A DNA stretch of 64,000 nucleotides from Flavobacteriales bacterium. Its GTDB lineage: Bacteria; Bacteroidota; Bacteroidia; Flavobacteriales_F; PHOS-HE28. The notes below the pieces were generated by a model, which saw nothing but the letters and a program-made list of their open reading frames with translations, had not been told where the DNA came from and did no database searches. Shown here one piece after another: positions 54,594-62,906 of the stretch (positions are counted from its first letter, which is position 1; every line of letters begins with the position of its first letter). The stretch covers positions 1 to 64,000 of the forward strand of contig JADZAC010000045.1 in the NCBI GenBank assembly GCA_020852835.1. Reading direction: 5' to 3'. Made by a program: the position numbers and the translations under genes.

Positions 54594-54612
54594 CAGCGGC
54601 TACCGGCCTTTT
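54581..54612. terminator. Strong bidirectional intrinsic terminator
   Basis: AAAAGGCCGGTAGC pairs perfectly (14 bp) with GCTACCGGCCTTTT over an AGCG loop. It separates the convergent 90-aa gene and the YceI gene, with T tracts on both strands. Confidence 0.85.
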
Positions 54613-54645
54613 GTCATTGGGTTGCTGCAGGCATGTTGGCCGGGC

Positions 54646-55290
54646 TCACGCTTTGGTGCCCTTGAGTTCCACTTTCAGCACAATGTCGTCGGAGAGGATC
54701 AGGTCCTTCATCGGGGCCTTCCAGCTAACGCCGTACTTCTGGCGGTTGAAGGTCAAATCGCCGATGGCCGACACGTTGCTGCCCTCCTGGGTCACCACGA
54801 TGTTGGTCACTTTTTCCTCGTGGGTGCGCCCGCGCACGGTGAGGTTGCCGGTGGCGGTGTTGCCTTCCACCTTGGTGATGACGAATTCCGCGGTGGGGAA
54901 ACTGTCCACGGCGAAGAAGTCCGGGGACATCAGGTGGCCCATCAGTTTTTCACGGGTGCCTTGGGGCGAACCGTCGGCGGCATAGTTGGTGTCCGTGAGC
55001 AGGTAGCTGCGCATGTCCACCGTGAAGGAGCCTCCCGTTACTTGGTTGCCGCCCAGGGCCAGTTCGCCCTTGGTGAAATTCAGTTTGCCGGTGTGTGTTT
55101 TCACTCCGATCATGCTACCGCTCCAGTTCACGGCGCTCACGGCAGGGTCCACGGTGAGGGTGAAGGCGGCGGTGGCGGCGGAATCCACGTTGGCGTTGTC
55201 GGTGGCGGGAGCCTCGGCCGTGCCGCAGGAAGCTAGCATCAAAACGCTGGCCATGGCGCCAAGCATCAACGAATTGTTCAATTTGCTCAT
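54646..55290 (-). CDS. YceI-family lipoprotein
   Basis: 214 aa from the ATG at 55290. Lipoprotein signal (MSKLNNSLMLGAMASVLMLASC; lipid cysteine C22), then an Ala/Thr-rich linker and the YceI lipocalin-like barrel (about 45-214): VNWSGSMIGVKTHTGKLNF, GGSFTVDMRS, LMSPDFFAVDSFPTAEF, YGVSWKAPMKDLILSDDIVLKVE. These proteins bind polyprenyl or other isoprenoid lipids in the periplasm and often respond to stress. A frame extending upstream to 55497 is spurious because the lipobox requires this start. It is preceded by its own promoter. Confidence 0.9.
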   Translation of the reverse strand: MSKLNNSLMLGAMASVLMLASCGTAEAPATDNANVDSAATAAFTLTVDPAVSAVNWSGSMIGVKTHTGKLNFTKGELALGGNQVTGGSFTVDMRSYLLTDTNYAADGSPQGTREKLMGHLMSPDFFAVDSFPTAEFVITKVEGNTATGNLTVRGRTHEEKVTNIVVTQEGSNVSAIGDLTFNRQKYGVSWKAPMKDLILSDDIVLKVELKGTKA

Positions 55291-55316
55291 CAAGAGGGGT
55301 GTGGTGTTTAGGGCGG

Positions 55317-55324
55317 CAAAGGTA
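55317..55324 (-). promoter_or_regulatory. -7 element TACCTTTG before the YceI gene
   Basis: A perfect TAnnTTTG, 26 bases before the ATG at 55290. Confidence 0.55.
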
Positions 55325-55372
55325 ATTCGATATCTTACATGGAAGATATCAGCCTGTGCAAATTCACCACTT

Positions 55373-56539
55373 TTAGTAAAACGTGGTTCCCGTGCGGGCC
55401 ATGCGCCGCAGCAGGGGCGAGGCCCGGTACCGGTCTTCACCATACTCTTGGTAAAGATCGTCCAGCACTGCGGCCCAGTGTGCGGCTCCCTGTTCATCGG
55501 CCCATGCCAGCAGGCCTTTGGGATAGTTCACGCCTTTGCGCATGGCCAAGTCCAGGTCTTCCTTGGTGGCCACTTGAAGAAAGAGGGCATCGGCAGCCTC
55601 ATTGATCAGCATGGCCAGCACCCGCTCGGTGATCGCGGTGGCCAATTCCGGGCCGGGCTGTAGCGTGGGCACTGCCGCAGCACCGGAATAGTCGAAGAAG
55701 CCGCGGCCGGTCTTGCGTCCCAATCGGCCACTTTCCACTTGGCGCTGCTGGATAAGGCTGGGCTTGTAGCGCGGGTCATTGAAGAAGGCTTCCCACACGC
55801 TGCGGGTCACGGCGAAGTTGATGTCGTTGCCGATGAGGTCCATGAGCTCGAACGGGCCCATGCGGAACCCCCCTTGCTGTTTGAGCACGTGATCGATGGT
55901 GGCCATGTCCGCCACACCTTCTTCAAACAGGCGGAGACTTTCCCCGTAGAACGGGCGGGCCACGCGGTTCACGATGAAGCCGGGCGTGTCCTTGCACACC
56001 ACGGGGCTTTTACCCCATCGCAGCATCAGCGCGTGCAGCTCCAAGGGCAATGCAGGGGCGGTGGCCAGGCCGGGAACCACTTCCACCAGCGGCATCAAGG
56101 GCGCCGGGTTGAAGAAGTGCAGGCCGATGACCCGTTCCGGCCGGGCACTGGCAGCGGCGATGGCCGTGATGGACAAGGAGGAGGTGTTGCTGGCCAACAC
56201 GGCCTGCGGGCCCACCATGGAGCCCAATGCGCGGAACAGCTCCTGCTTCACGGGCAGCTGTTCCACAATGGCCTCGATCAGCAGCCCGCAGGATGCCATT
56301 GCGCCCAATTCCTCCGCCGGTACGATCCTGCCGTGGACGGTACGGGCCTGCTCCTCGGACAGCTTGCCTTTGGCCACCAGTCTGGCCAGCGTATCCCCAA
56401 GGTTGGCCAACGCGGCGGGCACGGCATCCTTGCGTGCATCGAACAATACCACGCGGTGGCCGGCTTGGGCGGCAACCTGTGCAATGCCCAAGCCCATGGT
56501 GCCGGCACCGATAACGCCGACGATAAGATCTTCGCTCAT
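55373..56539 (-). CDS. 3-hydroxyacyl-CoA dehydrogenase
   Basis: 388 aa. NAD-binding GAGTMGLGIAQVAAQAGH (about 10-27), the catalytic-His region GLHFFNPAPLMPLVEVV (about 140-156), then two helical C-terminal domains (FIVNRVARPFYGESLRLFEEG, GFRMGPFELMDLIGNDINFAV). The extra C-terminal repeat makes it longer than single-domain enzymes and similar to PaaH/PaaC-type dehydrogenases. It oxidises 3-hydroxyacyl-CoA with NAD+. It lies 33 bases after the hydratase/isomerase gene and has its own -7 element, so it may be transcribed both alone and with that gene. Confidence 0.9.
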   Translation of the reverse strand: MSEDLIVGVIGAGTMGLGIAQVAAQAGHRVVLFDARKDAVPAALANLGDTLARLVAKGKLSEEQARTVHGRIVPAEELGAMASCGLLIEAIVEQLPVKQELFRALGSMVGPQAVLASNTSSLSITAIAAASARPERVIGLHFFNPAPLMPLVEVVPGLATAPALPLELHALMLRWGKSPVVCKDTPGFIVNRVARPFYGESLRLFEEGVADMATIDHVLKQQGGFRMGPFELMDLIGNDINFAVTRSVWEAFFNDPRYKPSLIQQRQVESGRLGRKTGRGFFDYSGAAAVPTLQPGPELATAITERVLAMLINEAADALFLQVATKEDLDLAMRKGVNYPKGLLAWADEQGAAHWAAVLDDLYQEYGEDRYRASPLLRRMARTGTTFY

Positions 56540-56543
56540 GGGC

Positions 56544-56551
56544 CAAAGATG
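56544..56551 (-). promoter_or_regulatory. -7 element CATCTTTG before the hydroxyacyl-CoA dehydrogenase gene
   Basis: Seven of eight matches, ending 4 bases before the ATG at 56539. Confidence 0.45.
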
Positions 56552-56572
56552 ACGATGCGGGCAAGTGTGAGT

Positions 56573-57352
56573 TCAATGCCCGGTGTAAACGGGCTTTCGT
56601 TTTTCCAGGAAGGCGGCCACGCCTTCCTTGCTGTCATGGCTGCGGCCGGCAATGGCCTGCAGCTCTCCTTCCACCAGCAGCTGCTGTTCCATGTTGCTGC
56701 CTTGGGAGCGGTTCAAGGCATATTTGGTGAGGGCGATCGCCAAGGTGGGCATGGTGGCCAGTTGCTCGGCCACGGCATTCACTTCATCGGCCAAGGAAGC
56801 ATCGGGCACGGCTTTCCAGATCATGCCGAGTTCCTCGGCGCGTTTGGCGGTGACCTTGCCGGCCAGCACCATCTGGCCGAAGGCCTGTTGCATACCCACC
56901 AGGCGCGGCAGGGTGAAGGTGCCGCCGCTGTCCGGGATCAGGCCGATGTTGATGAAACTCTGCACGAACACGGCGCTTTCCGCGGCAAAGGCCAGGTCGC
57001 AGGCATAGGCCAAGTTGGCACCGGCACCTGCGGCAATGCCGTTCACGCCGGCCACCACCGGCTTGGGCATTTGGCGGATGGCACGGATCATGGCGTTGTA
57101 TTGGCGTTCCACCACGTCTTCGATGCGTACGCCGGGTGCCGTGGCTTCCGCCAGGTCCTGGCCGGCACAAAAGGCGCGCCCTGTGCCGGTGATCACCAGG
57201 GCGCGCACGGCCGCATCCGCTTGGGCGGCCGCCAGGGCATGGAGGGTTTCTTCCGCCATACGCGCCGTAAAGCTGTTGAGTTTGTCCGGCCGGGCCAAGG
57301 TGATGGTGGCCACGCCGGCGGACACAGTGTATTGGATCTGTTCGTAGGTCAT
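56573..57352 (-). CDS. Enoyl-CoA hydratase/isomerase, PaaG-like
   Basis: 259 aa crotonase. Oxyanion-hole segments FCAGQDLAEA (about 63-72) and NGIAAGAGANLAYACDL (about 104-120), then IGLIPDSGGTFTLPRLVG (about 135-152), ending in FLEKRKPVYTGH as PaaG does. Two activities are possible: beta-oxidation hydration or the ring-epoxide isomerisation of phenylacetyl-CoA breakdown. The dehydrogenase downstream fits either. No ring-oxygenase genes lie in the window, so a complete phenylacetate pathway is not shown. Confidence 0.85.
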   Translation of the reverse strand: MTYEQIQYTVSAGVATITLARPDKLNSFTARMAEETLHALAAAQADAAVRALVITGTGRAFCAGQDLAEATAPGVRIEDVVERQYNAMIRAIRQMPKPVVAGVNGIAAGAGANLAYACDLAFAAESAVFVQSFINIGLIPDSGGTFTLPRLVGMQQAFGQMVLAGKVTAKRAEELGMIWKAVPDASLADEVNAVAEQLATMPTLAIALTKYALNRSQGSNMEQQLLVEGELQAIAGRSHDSKEGVAAFLEKRKPVYTGH

Positions 57353-57386
57353 TGTGTATCGTAGCGGATCGGTGAATTGGAGCTGC

Positions 57387-58445
57387 TTACCACAAGAAGC
57401 GTTGAACCCTGCGGCCCCTGGCGGTGGATACGGCGGCGATGTACACGCCGCGGCCGGCCTGGAAGGCGATGTGGCTTTGCCCTTCGCCCACCGGCGCTTC
57501 CAAGATCAAGCGCCCGGAGAGGTCGTGCACTTGCAGCCTGCCTTCCAGGTCGGTACCACGGTCCAACAGCAGTCCCGTGGCATCGGTGCGCAGGTGCAGG
57601 CCTTGTTGGTGCGGCTCCTCCAAGCCCAGGATCAAGCCCCAGATGGCGTGGACCCATTCGGGCCGGTCGATGTACGGATTCCGGTTGTCCTGCAAAGCAA
57701 ATACGGCATTGTTGCGCGCCGTCTCCTTGGAGCTCACGGGGTCCTGGTCGTGCCAATCGATCAGCAAGGCCATGGCCCAAGGGGAAAGGTCGCCGCCCTG
57801 CAGCATGTCCGAGTTCCAGCCGGACATTTCCCCGTAGTAACGGGTCATCATGTAGAAGTAGGTGCGCGCCAGGTCGCCCTTGTATTCATCGATGGGTTCG
57901 AACACCGTGCCGTTGTAGCCCGGGCTGATGCACAGGCCCACCTTGGAGCCGTTCTGGCTGGTCCAGTCCGCACTGCCCACCTCGCCGTAAGGCAGGTTGC
58001 CGCGCTTGTTGTTCACCCAGCCGTCGGTGGGGTAAACGTGGAAGAGGTCCGTGCGCATGGGGTTGGCGTCGTTGAACCAGCTTTGTGGAAAGCTGTGCTC
58101 GCGGTTGTAGCAGTCGCCCTCGCTGTTGTAGCTGCCGCATTGGTCGCTGAAGAGGGTGTACACGTATGGCGGCGTGCCGCCCGGCACATCGCTGTACATG
58201 TCCCACACCTTGTTGCCCGGCTTGGCATCGGTAGTGGCATAGGCATCCCACAGGTCGCCGTAGGAGAGCACGGTGTGGTTGTCGATGATGTTGTGCAGCG
58301 CCACGCGCAAGGGTTGGCCGGAGAGGCCTTCGGCACTGGCGTAGTAGCCTGCGGGAGGTTGGGCCGATGCGCAGGAGGTGAGCAGTGCGCCCAGGGCGCC
58401 AACGGCCCATGTGCGGGTTCGGGAGAGGTAGGAATGCTCGGTCAT
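57387..58445 (-). CDS. Endonuclease I family nuclease with T9SS sorting domain
   Basis: 352 aa from the ATG at 58445, giving a 4-base ATGA overlap with the rhodanese stop and a signal peptide (about 1-29, ending CASAQ; LLTSC could also be read as a lipobox). The nuclease domain (about 45-260) has the EndA/NucA core with the catalytic-His region CYNREHSFPQSWF, DLFHVYPTDGWVNNKRGNLPYG and ARTYFYMMTRY. A type A sorting domain ends it (LQVHDLSGRLILEAPVG, GVYIAAVSTARG). It should degrade extracellular DNA at the surface for nutrient use. Confidence 0.9.
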   Translation of the reverse strand: MTEHSYLSRTRTWAVGALGALLTSCASAQPPAGYYASAEGLSGQPLRVALHNIIDNHTVLSYGDLWDAYATTDAKPGNKVWDMYSDVPGGTPPYVYTLFSDQCGSYNSEGDCYNREHSFPQSWFNDANPMRTDLFHVYPTDGWVNNKRGNLPYGEVGSADWTSQNGSKVGLCISPGYNGTVFEPIDEYKGDLARTYFYMMTRYYGEMSGWNSDMLQGGDLSPWAMALLIDWHDQDPVSSKETARNNAVFALQDNRNPYIDRPEWVHAIWGLILGLEEPHQQGLHLRTDATGLLLDRGTDLEGRLQVHDLSGRLILEAPVGEGQSHIAFQAGRGVYIAAVSTARGRRVQRFLW

Positions 58446-58825
58446 TGCGTGATCACCGGTTTGCCATCTTGTTGCCATGCCTGAATGCCTCCCTGCAGAT
58501 CATACACCTTGGGGAAACCGGCCTGCAACAATACAGCTTTGGCCTTGGCGCTGCGCACGCCCGAGCCGCAATACAGCAGCACGGGCGCTGACCTGTCGAT
58601 GGCGGAAAGGTCCCGGAGCAGGGATCCGCCCGCTTGGTCCAGATTGACCGCACCTTCCAGGTGGCCCGCTGCAAACTCTTCCGCGGTGCGCACATCCACC
58701 ACCAATGCGTGCTTCTTCTTCATCAACTTGGCAAACGGCCGGGCGTTCAAACTGGCGCCGTTGGGTTGGGCCAACACGGCCATGGCCGCCAACACCAGGC
58801 CGAAGGAAAGCAACAAACGCCTCAT
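58442..58825 (-). CDS. Periplasmic rhodanese-domain protein
   Basis: 127 aa from the ATG at 58825, chosen for its signal peptide (MRRLLLSFGLVLAAMAVLAQ) and the promoter 4 bases upstream. A single rhodanese domain with catalytic C86 in LLYCGSGVRSAKA and the substrate loop VDVRTAEEFAAGHLEGAVNLD. It is exported, so it may act in periplasmic sulfur or thiol transfer. Translationally coupled to the endonuclease I gene, an unusual pairing without an obvious shared function. Confidence 0.87.
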   Translation of the reverse strand: MRRLLLSFGLVLAAMAVLAQPNGASLNARPFAKLMKKKHALVVDVRTAEEFAAGHLEGAVNLDQAGGSLLRDLSAIDRSAPVLLYCGSGVRSAKAKAVLLQAGFPKVYDLQGGIQAWQQDGKPVITQ

Positions 58826-58829
58826 GGCG

Positions 58830-58837
58830 CAAAGTTC
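58830..58837 (-). promoter_or_regulatory. -7 element GAACTTTG before the rhodanese gene
   Basis: Seven of eight matches, ending 4 bases before the ATG at 58825. Confidence 0.45.
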
Positions 58838-58873
58838 GTGATCCGGGCGCGAGCACGGCCCGACCGGGCGATA

Positions 58874-59035
58874 ATACCAATTGGACATTCAATTCCGGCC
58901 AAAGATGCGCAGCTATTTTTTCGTAGGGCGATCCGAGACGGGCATTGCGCAGCGGTGCCTACGGAAGGCTTGGCACGGAGAAGCCATGCGGAAAAAGAGC
59001 AAGCAGATCGGCTGATAATGAATGTCCGATTGGTA
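58874..59035. repeat. 162-bp segment with 20-bp terminal inverted repeats
   Basis: ATACCAATTGGACATTCAAT (58874-58893) and the reverse complement of 59016-59035 agree at 18 of 20 bases. The interior codes for nothing recognisable and its arms are AT-richer than the surroundings, as in a miniature transposable element. No second copy or transposase is in the window. Confidence 0.6.
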
Positions 59036-59138
59036 TAGCTTGTTGGGCGGCCTTTCCCATCAGCAGGGGGCAGGCACCTTGCTGCCGCGGGGGGAAGGCC
59101 CGCACCGGAAGGTGCTTGCGACCATCGCAGCCAAGGGT

Positions 59139-59504
59139 TCAGTGGTGCGGACCGCCCTGGTCCAGATCTTCGAAATGCAGATCGTCATACAGTGAGCCCG
59201 GTACCGGGCCTTCATCCGTTCGGGTGTTGGCCGGGTGTGCATGGGGGCGTTCGCCGGTGGTGCGGATCTGCTCCAGCATGGCCAAGGTTTCTTGGAGGCC
59301 TTCCACGAACTTTTCGAAATCTTCCTTGTAGAGGAAGATCTTGTGCTTTTCGTAGCTCACCCGCCCGTCGGGATGGCTTTGTTTCTTGCGCTCCGTTATG
59401 GTGAGGTACAGGTCATTGCCCCGGGTGCTGCGCACATCGAAATAATAGGTGCGCTTGCCCGCACGGACCACCTTGGAATACACATCTTCGCGTTCATCCT
59501 CCAT
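59139..59504 (-). CDS. DUF3276/PUR-family nucleic-acid-binding protein
   Basis: 121 aa. An N-terminal PUR fold (about 5-75): YSKVVRAGKRTYYFDVRST, NDLYLTITERKK and KIFLYKEDFEKFVEGLQ. The C-terminal 40 residues are acidic and probably disordered. Members in Bacteroidota and Spirochaetes bind single-stranded DNA or RNA and are highly expressed. A perfect -7 element lies 22 bases upstream of the ATG. Monocistronic. Confidence 0.9.
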   Translation of the reverse strand: MEDEREDVYSKVVRAGKRTYYFDVRSTRGNDLYLTITERKKQSHPDGRVSYEKHKIFLYKEDFEKFVEGLQETLAMLEQIRTTGERPHAHPANTRTDEGPVPGSLYDDLHFEDLDQGGPHH

Positions 59505-59526
59505 CGTAGACCCCGGCTTTGATTTT

Positions 59527-59534
59527 CAAATATA
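59527..59534 (-). promoter_or_regulatory. -7 element TATATTTG before the PUR gene
   Basis: A perfect TAnnTTTG, 22 bases before the ATG at 59504. Confidence 0.6.
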
Positions 59535-59708
59535 GCAGGGTAGGGATGTTCCATGGAGCCTGAAGGGATGCGCCAGCCGCAGCGGGCAACTTCCATAGTT
59601 TGCCCGATCGGGGCCAGGGCCATGGAACAGCAGTCAGCATCCACCGGGCTGCACATGGCCCGTTCCCCGGAACCGGGGCCGTTTGGATGGCACGCGCGGT
59701 GCCTTGGC

Positions 59709-61589
59709 CTACTCCTGCCTGGCCTCTTCCAGCAATTGTTCCTCGTACATGGCGGCATAGCGCCCCGCATGCGCGAGGAGCTGCGCGTGCGTGCCCTCTT
59801 CCACCACGCGGCCATGCTCCAGCACCAAGATATGGTCGGCGGCCTGCACCGCGCTGATGCGGTGGCTGATGATCACCGTGGTGCTCCCGTGCATCACCTC
59901 CTTGAGGCCGGTGAGGATGGCGTCCTCGGTGGCGGTATCCACCGCGCTCAGGGGGTCGTCGAAGATGAGGATGCGCGGTTTGCGCACCACGGCACGGGCA
60001 ATGCTGACGCGCTGTTTCTGGCCGCCGCTGAGGGTGATCCCCCGCTCGCCCAGAATGGTTGCGTAGCCGTGCGGAAATCGGCTGACATCGCCGTGGAGCT
60101 GCGCGATGCGTGCCGCTTCCTCCACGCGTTGCTGCACCTCGGGGCCGGGTTCCAGGCTGAAGGCGATGTTTTCCCGGATGGTGCCGCTGAACAGGAACAC
60201 ATCCTGAGGCACCACGCCCAGGTTGCTGCGCAGTTTTTCCAGGTCCACCTCCGGGAGCGGCACATCGTCCAAGAGCACCACGCCCGCCGTAGGGTCGTAC
60301 TGGCGCGCGATGAGGTCCACCACGGTGCTCTTGCCGCTGCCGGTGTGGCCCACGATGGCAAGGCTCCCGCCGGCGGGCACATGGAAGCTCACGTCATCCA
60401 AGGCTTGAATACCTGTTTCCGGATAGGTGAAGCCCACCTTGCGGAAAGTGATGCTTCCCTTTACTTCGGCCAAGCGGTCGTGCACCGGGCGGATCGCCGG
60501 CTGCGTGCCGAGGAATTCGTTGATGCGCTCCATGCTTACCGCGGCTTGTTGCACTTGGGAAGTGATCATGCCCAAGCTGGCGTAGGGCCAGGTAAGCTTG
60601 GTGACGTAGAGGGTGAACTCGGCCAAATTGCCCACGGTAACCCCGTTGTCGCCTTGGATCAGCAGGATGCCCCCCACAAAGATCACCAAGGTGGTGCTCA
60701 GGCCCACCAGCAGCATAATGGCCGGCATGAAGAGCGCATCCACCTTCGCCTGGGCCAGGCTGGTCTTGCGGTAATCCTTGGCCACCTGGCGGAACCGGGC
60801 GGCGACCTGCTCCTCCTTGGCGTAGGCCTTCACCACCCGTATGCCGCTGAAGGATTCCTGGGCCATGGTGCTCAGCCGGCTCTGCTCCTGCTGGGTGGCC
60901 ATGCTGCGCCGGTTGATGGTTTCGCTCACCAAGTAGATGGCCACGCTCAGCAACGGCAAGGGTGCCAGGGACCACAGGGTAAGCTCCATGTTCACGTCCA
61001 TCATCACCCACACGATCATCACCGTCAGGGCCACCAGGTTGGTGATGTACATCACGGCCGGGCCGATGAACTGGCGCACCTTGCCCACATCCTCGCTGAT
61101 GCGGTTCATCAGGTCGCCGGTGCTGTTGCGCTTGTAGAAGGCCCGGTCCAGCTGCTGGTAATGCGCGTACACCGCATTCTTCATGTCGTACTCGATCAAC
61201 CGGCTGACGACGATGATGGTTTGGCGGGTGAGGAAGAGAAAGAAGCCGCTGAGCAAGGTGAACACCAGGAACAGGCCCGCATGGAAAATGGCGAACCAGA
61301 GCACCTTGTCCTTCAGCGAGGCATCGTCCATGGGGCCTTGCAATCTGGCCTGCAGGTCAATGCCGGTCCATGCCGTCCAACTGAGCAGGCGCTCGGACAC
61401 CACCAAGTGGCGCTCTGCCACCGGCAGGTTCAATTGGGCGATGCCTTCACCGATCAGGTTGAATGCCTCGCGTACCACCTGCGGCGTGTAAACGGTGAAC
61501 AGGCAGGAGAGCGTGATGAAGAGGAAGCCGAGCGCCATACGGCCCCAATAGCGGCCGAAATAGGGCATCACGGAAAGAAGGGATCGCAT
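59709..61589 (-). CDS. ABC exporter half-transporter with non-canonical Walker B
   Basis: 626 aa, transmembrane domain (about 1-340) fused to an ATPase domain. Walker A is GHTGSGKST (414-422), Q-loop VVPQDVFLF, signature LSGGQKQR (520-527). Walker B is ILIFDDPLSAVD (540-551), with Asp where the catalytic Glu normally stands. This substitution is typical of one subunit of heterodimeric exporters (YheI or TM287 type), yet no partner is adjacent. It may export lipid, peptide or drug; substrate unknown. Single gene, divergent from leucine dehydrogenase. Confidence 0.9.
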   Translation of the reverse strand: MRSLLSVMPYFGRYWGRMALGFLFITLSCLFTVYTPQVVREAFNLIGEGIAQLNLPVAERHLVVSERLLSWTAWTGIDLQARLQGPMDDASLKDKVLWFAIFHAGLFLVFTLLSGFFLFLTRQTIIVVSRLIEYDMKNAVYAHYQQLDRAFYKRNSTGDLMNRISEDVGKVRQFIGPAVMYITNLVALTVMIVWVMMDVNMELTLWSLAPLPLLSVAIYLVSETINRRSMATQQEQSRLSTMAQESFSGIRVVKAYAKEEQVAARFRQVAKDYRKTSLAQAKVDALFMPAIMLLVGLSTTLVIFVGGILLIQGDNGVTVGNLAEFTLYVTKLTWPYASLGMITSQVQQAAVSMERINEFLGTQPAIRPVHDRLAEVKGSITFRKVGFTYPETGIQALDDVSFHVPAGGSLAIVGHTGSGKSTVVDLIARQYDPTAGVVLLDDVPLPEVDLEKLRSNLGVVPQDVFLFSGTIRENIAFSLEPGPEVQQRVEEAARIAQLHGDVSRFPHGYATILGERGITLSGGQKQRVSIARAVVRKPRILIFDDPLSAVDTATEDAILTGLKEVMHGSTTVIISHRISAVQAADHILVLEHGRVVEEGTHAQLLAHAGRYAAMYEEQLLEEARQE

Positions 61590-61602
61590 GGGCCGGGGTT
61601 GC

Positions 61603-61610
61603 TACCTTTG
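61603..61610 (+). promoter_or_regulatory. -7 element TACCTTTG before leucine dehydrogenase
   Basis: A perfect TAnnTTTG on the plus strand 185 bases before the ATG at 61795, so it would give a long leader. It begins 13 bases beyond the ABC start codon. Confidence 0.45.
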
Positions 61611-61794
61611 CGCGCTTCAAAACAGCAACAAGCGGCAAAGCCCCCGCAAAAGTAGACCGGTAACGTCCGCTGGTGCGCCATGCAAGGAAATCCGTCAACG
61701 GTGCGGCCCCGACCGGTACCGGCCGCATGATCGGCCTGCCTGCAGGCAAACTGCATTACAATACGACCAACCCACAGAACCTCATCCGAATCCC

Positions 61795-62895
61795 ATGACA
61801 GCGGTATCCGAAAAGCTCGCCAACACCGGTCTGGTCCTTGAACGTATGAAGGACCATGGCCATGAAGAAGTGCTGTTCTGCAACGACAGCACCACCGGCC
61901 TGCGCTGCATTATCGCCGTGCACGACACCACCTTGGGCCCGGCCTTGGGCGGCACCCGCATGTGGCCCTATGCCAGCGAAGCGGAAGCCTTGCAGGATGT
62001 GCTGCGACTGAGCCGCGGCATGACCTACAAAAGCGCGCTGGCCGGCCTGGACCTGGGCGGGGGCAAGGCCGTGATCATCGGCGATCCGCGCAAGGACAAG
62101 ACCGAGGCCATGTTCCGCCGCTTCGGCCGTTTTGTGGACAGCCTCAACGGCCGGTACATCACCGCCGAGGATGTGGGCATGACCACCACCGAAATGGTGA
62201 ACATCCGCAAGGAGACCGGCAATGTGGTGGGCCTGCCGGTGAACATGGGCGGCAGCGGAGACCCTTCGCCGGTAACGGCCTACGGTGTTTTCTGCGGATT
62301 GAAGGCCGCCGCCAAGACCGCCTACGGCAGCGATGAGCTGCACAAGCGCAAAGTAGCCGTGCAAGGTGCGGGCAACGTAGGGCGCAACCTGGTGGGCCAT
62401 TTGCTGAAGGAAGGTGCCACGGTGTACCTCACGGACATCCACGACGACAAACTGGCCGCCGTTAAGGCCGCTCATCCGGCGGTGAACCTGGTGAAGCCCG
62501 ATGAACTGCTCGACTTGGACATGGACATCTACTCACCCTGCGCCTTGGGCGCCACGGTGAACGACCAAACGATCCCCCGGCTGAAGTGCAGCGTGATCGC
62601 CGGTGCGGCCAACAACCAGTTGGCCGAGGAAGCCAAGCATGGCAAGGCCCTGATGGACAAAGGCGTGCTTTACGCCCCCGATTTCCTGATCAACGCAGGC
62701 GGCATCATCAACTGCGCCTGGGAACGTATGGGCTATAACAAGGATGCCGCCCTCGCACAGACCGAAGGCATCTATCGTACGGCCTTGGCCATCTTCAAGC
62801 GCAGCCAGGAAGAAAACATCCCCACCTACCTGGCCGCCAATGAAGCGGCCGAGCAACGGATCCGCAGCGTGCGCCAGGCGGGCCTTTCATTCTGA
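61795..62895 (+). CDS. Leucine dehydrogenase (Glu/Leu/Phe/Val family)
   Basis: 366 aa, the leucine-dehydrogenase size. LGPALGGTRMWPY (about 47-59), catalytic-Lys region GMTYKSALAGLDLGGGKAVIIGDPRKDK (K85 in MTYKSA by family analogy), and the dinucleotide fold VAVQGAGNVGRNLVGHLLKEGA. It deaminates branched-chain amino acids with NAD+. The frame extends upstream, but the ATG at 61795 starts the conserved domain. The gap to nusB is 11 bases, so they are probably co-transcribed. Confidence 0.9.
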   Translation: MTAVSEKLANTGLVLERMKDHGHEEVLFCNDSTTGLRCIIAVHDTTLGPALGGTRMWPYASEAEALQDVLRLSRGMTYKSALAGLDLGGGKAVIIGDPRKDKTEAMFRRFGRFVDSLNGRYITAEDVGMTTTEMVNIRKETGNVVGLPVNMGGSGDPSPVTAYGVFCGLKAAAKTAYGSDELHKRKVAVQGAGNVGRNLVGHLLKEGATVYLTDIHDDKLAAVKAAHPAVNLVKPDELLDLDMDIYSPCALGATVNDQTIPRLKCSVIAGAANNQLAEEAKHGKALMDKGVLYAPDFLINAGGIINCAWERMGYNKDAALAQTEGIYRTALAIFKRSQEENIPTYLAANEAAEQRIRSVRQAGLSF

Positions 62896-62906
62896 CCGCT
62901 CCTTCC

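Larger units (their letters stand above)
58826..59138. other. Intergenic region with a MITE-like inverted repeat
   Basis: A 313-base gap between two minus-strand genes. It holds the rhodanese -7 element and the inverted repeat 58874-59035. No credible ORF seen. Confidence 0.55.

Noticed and set aside
55739-57364. 541-codon plus-strand frame
   Set aside because: Antisense to the hydroxyacyl-CoA dehydrogenase and hydratase genes.
59553-61655. 700-codon plus-strand frame
   Set aside because: Exactly antisense to the ABC exporter, His/Gln/Gly-rich, no family motif. A codon-composition shadow.
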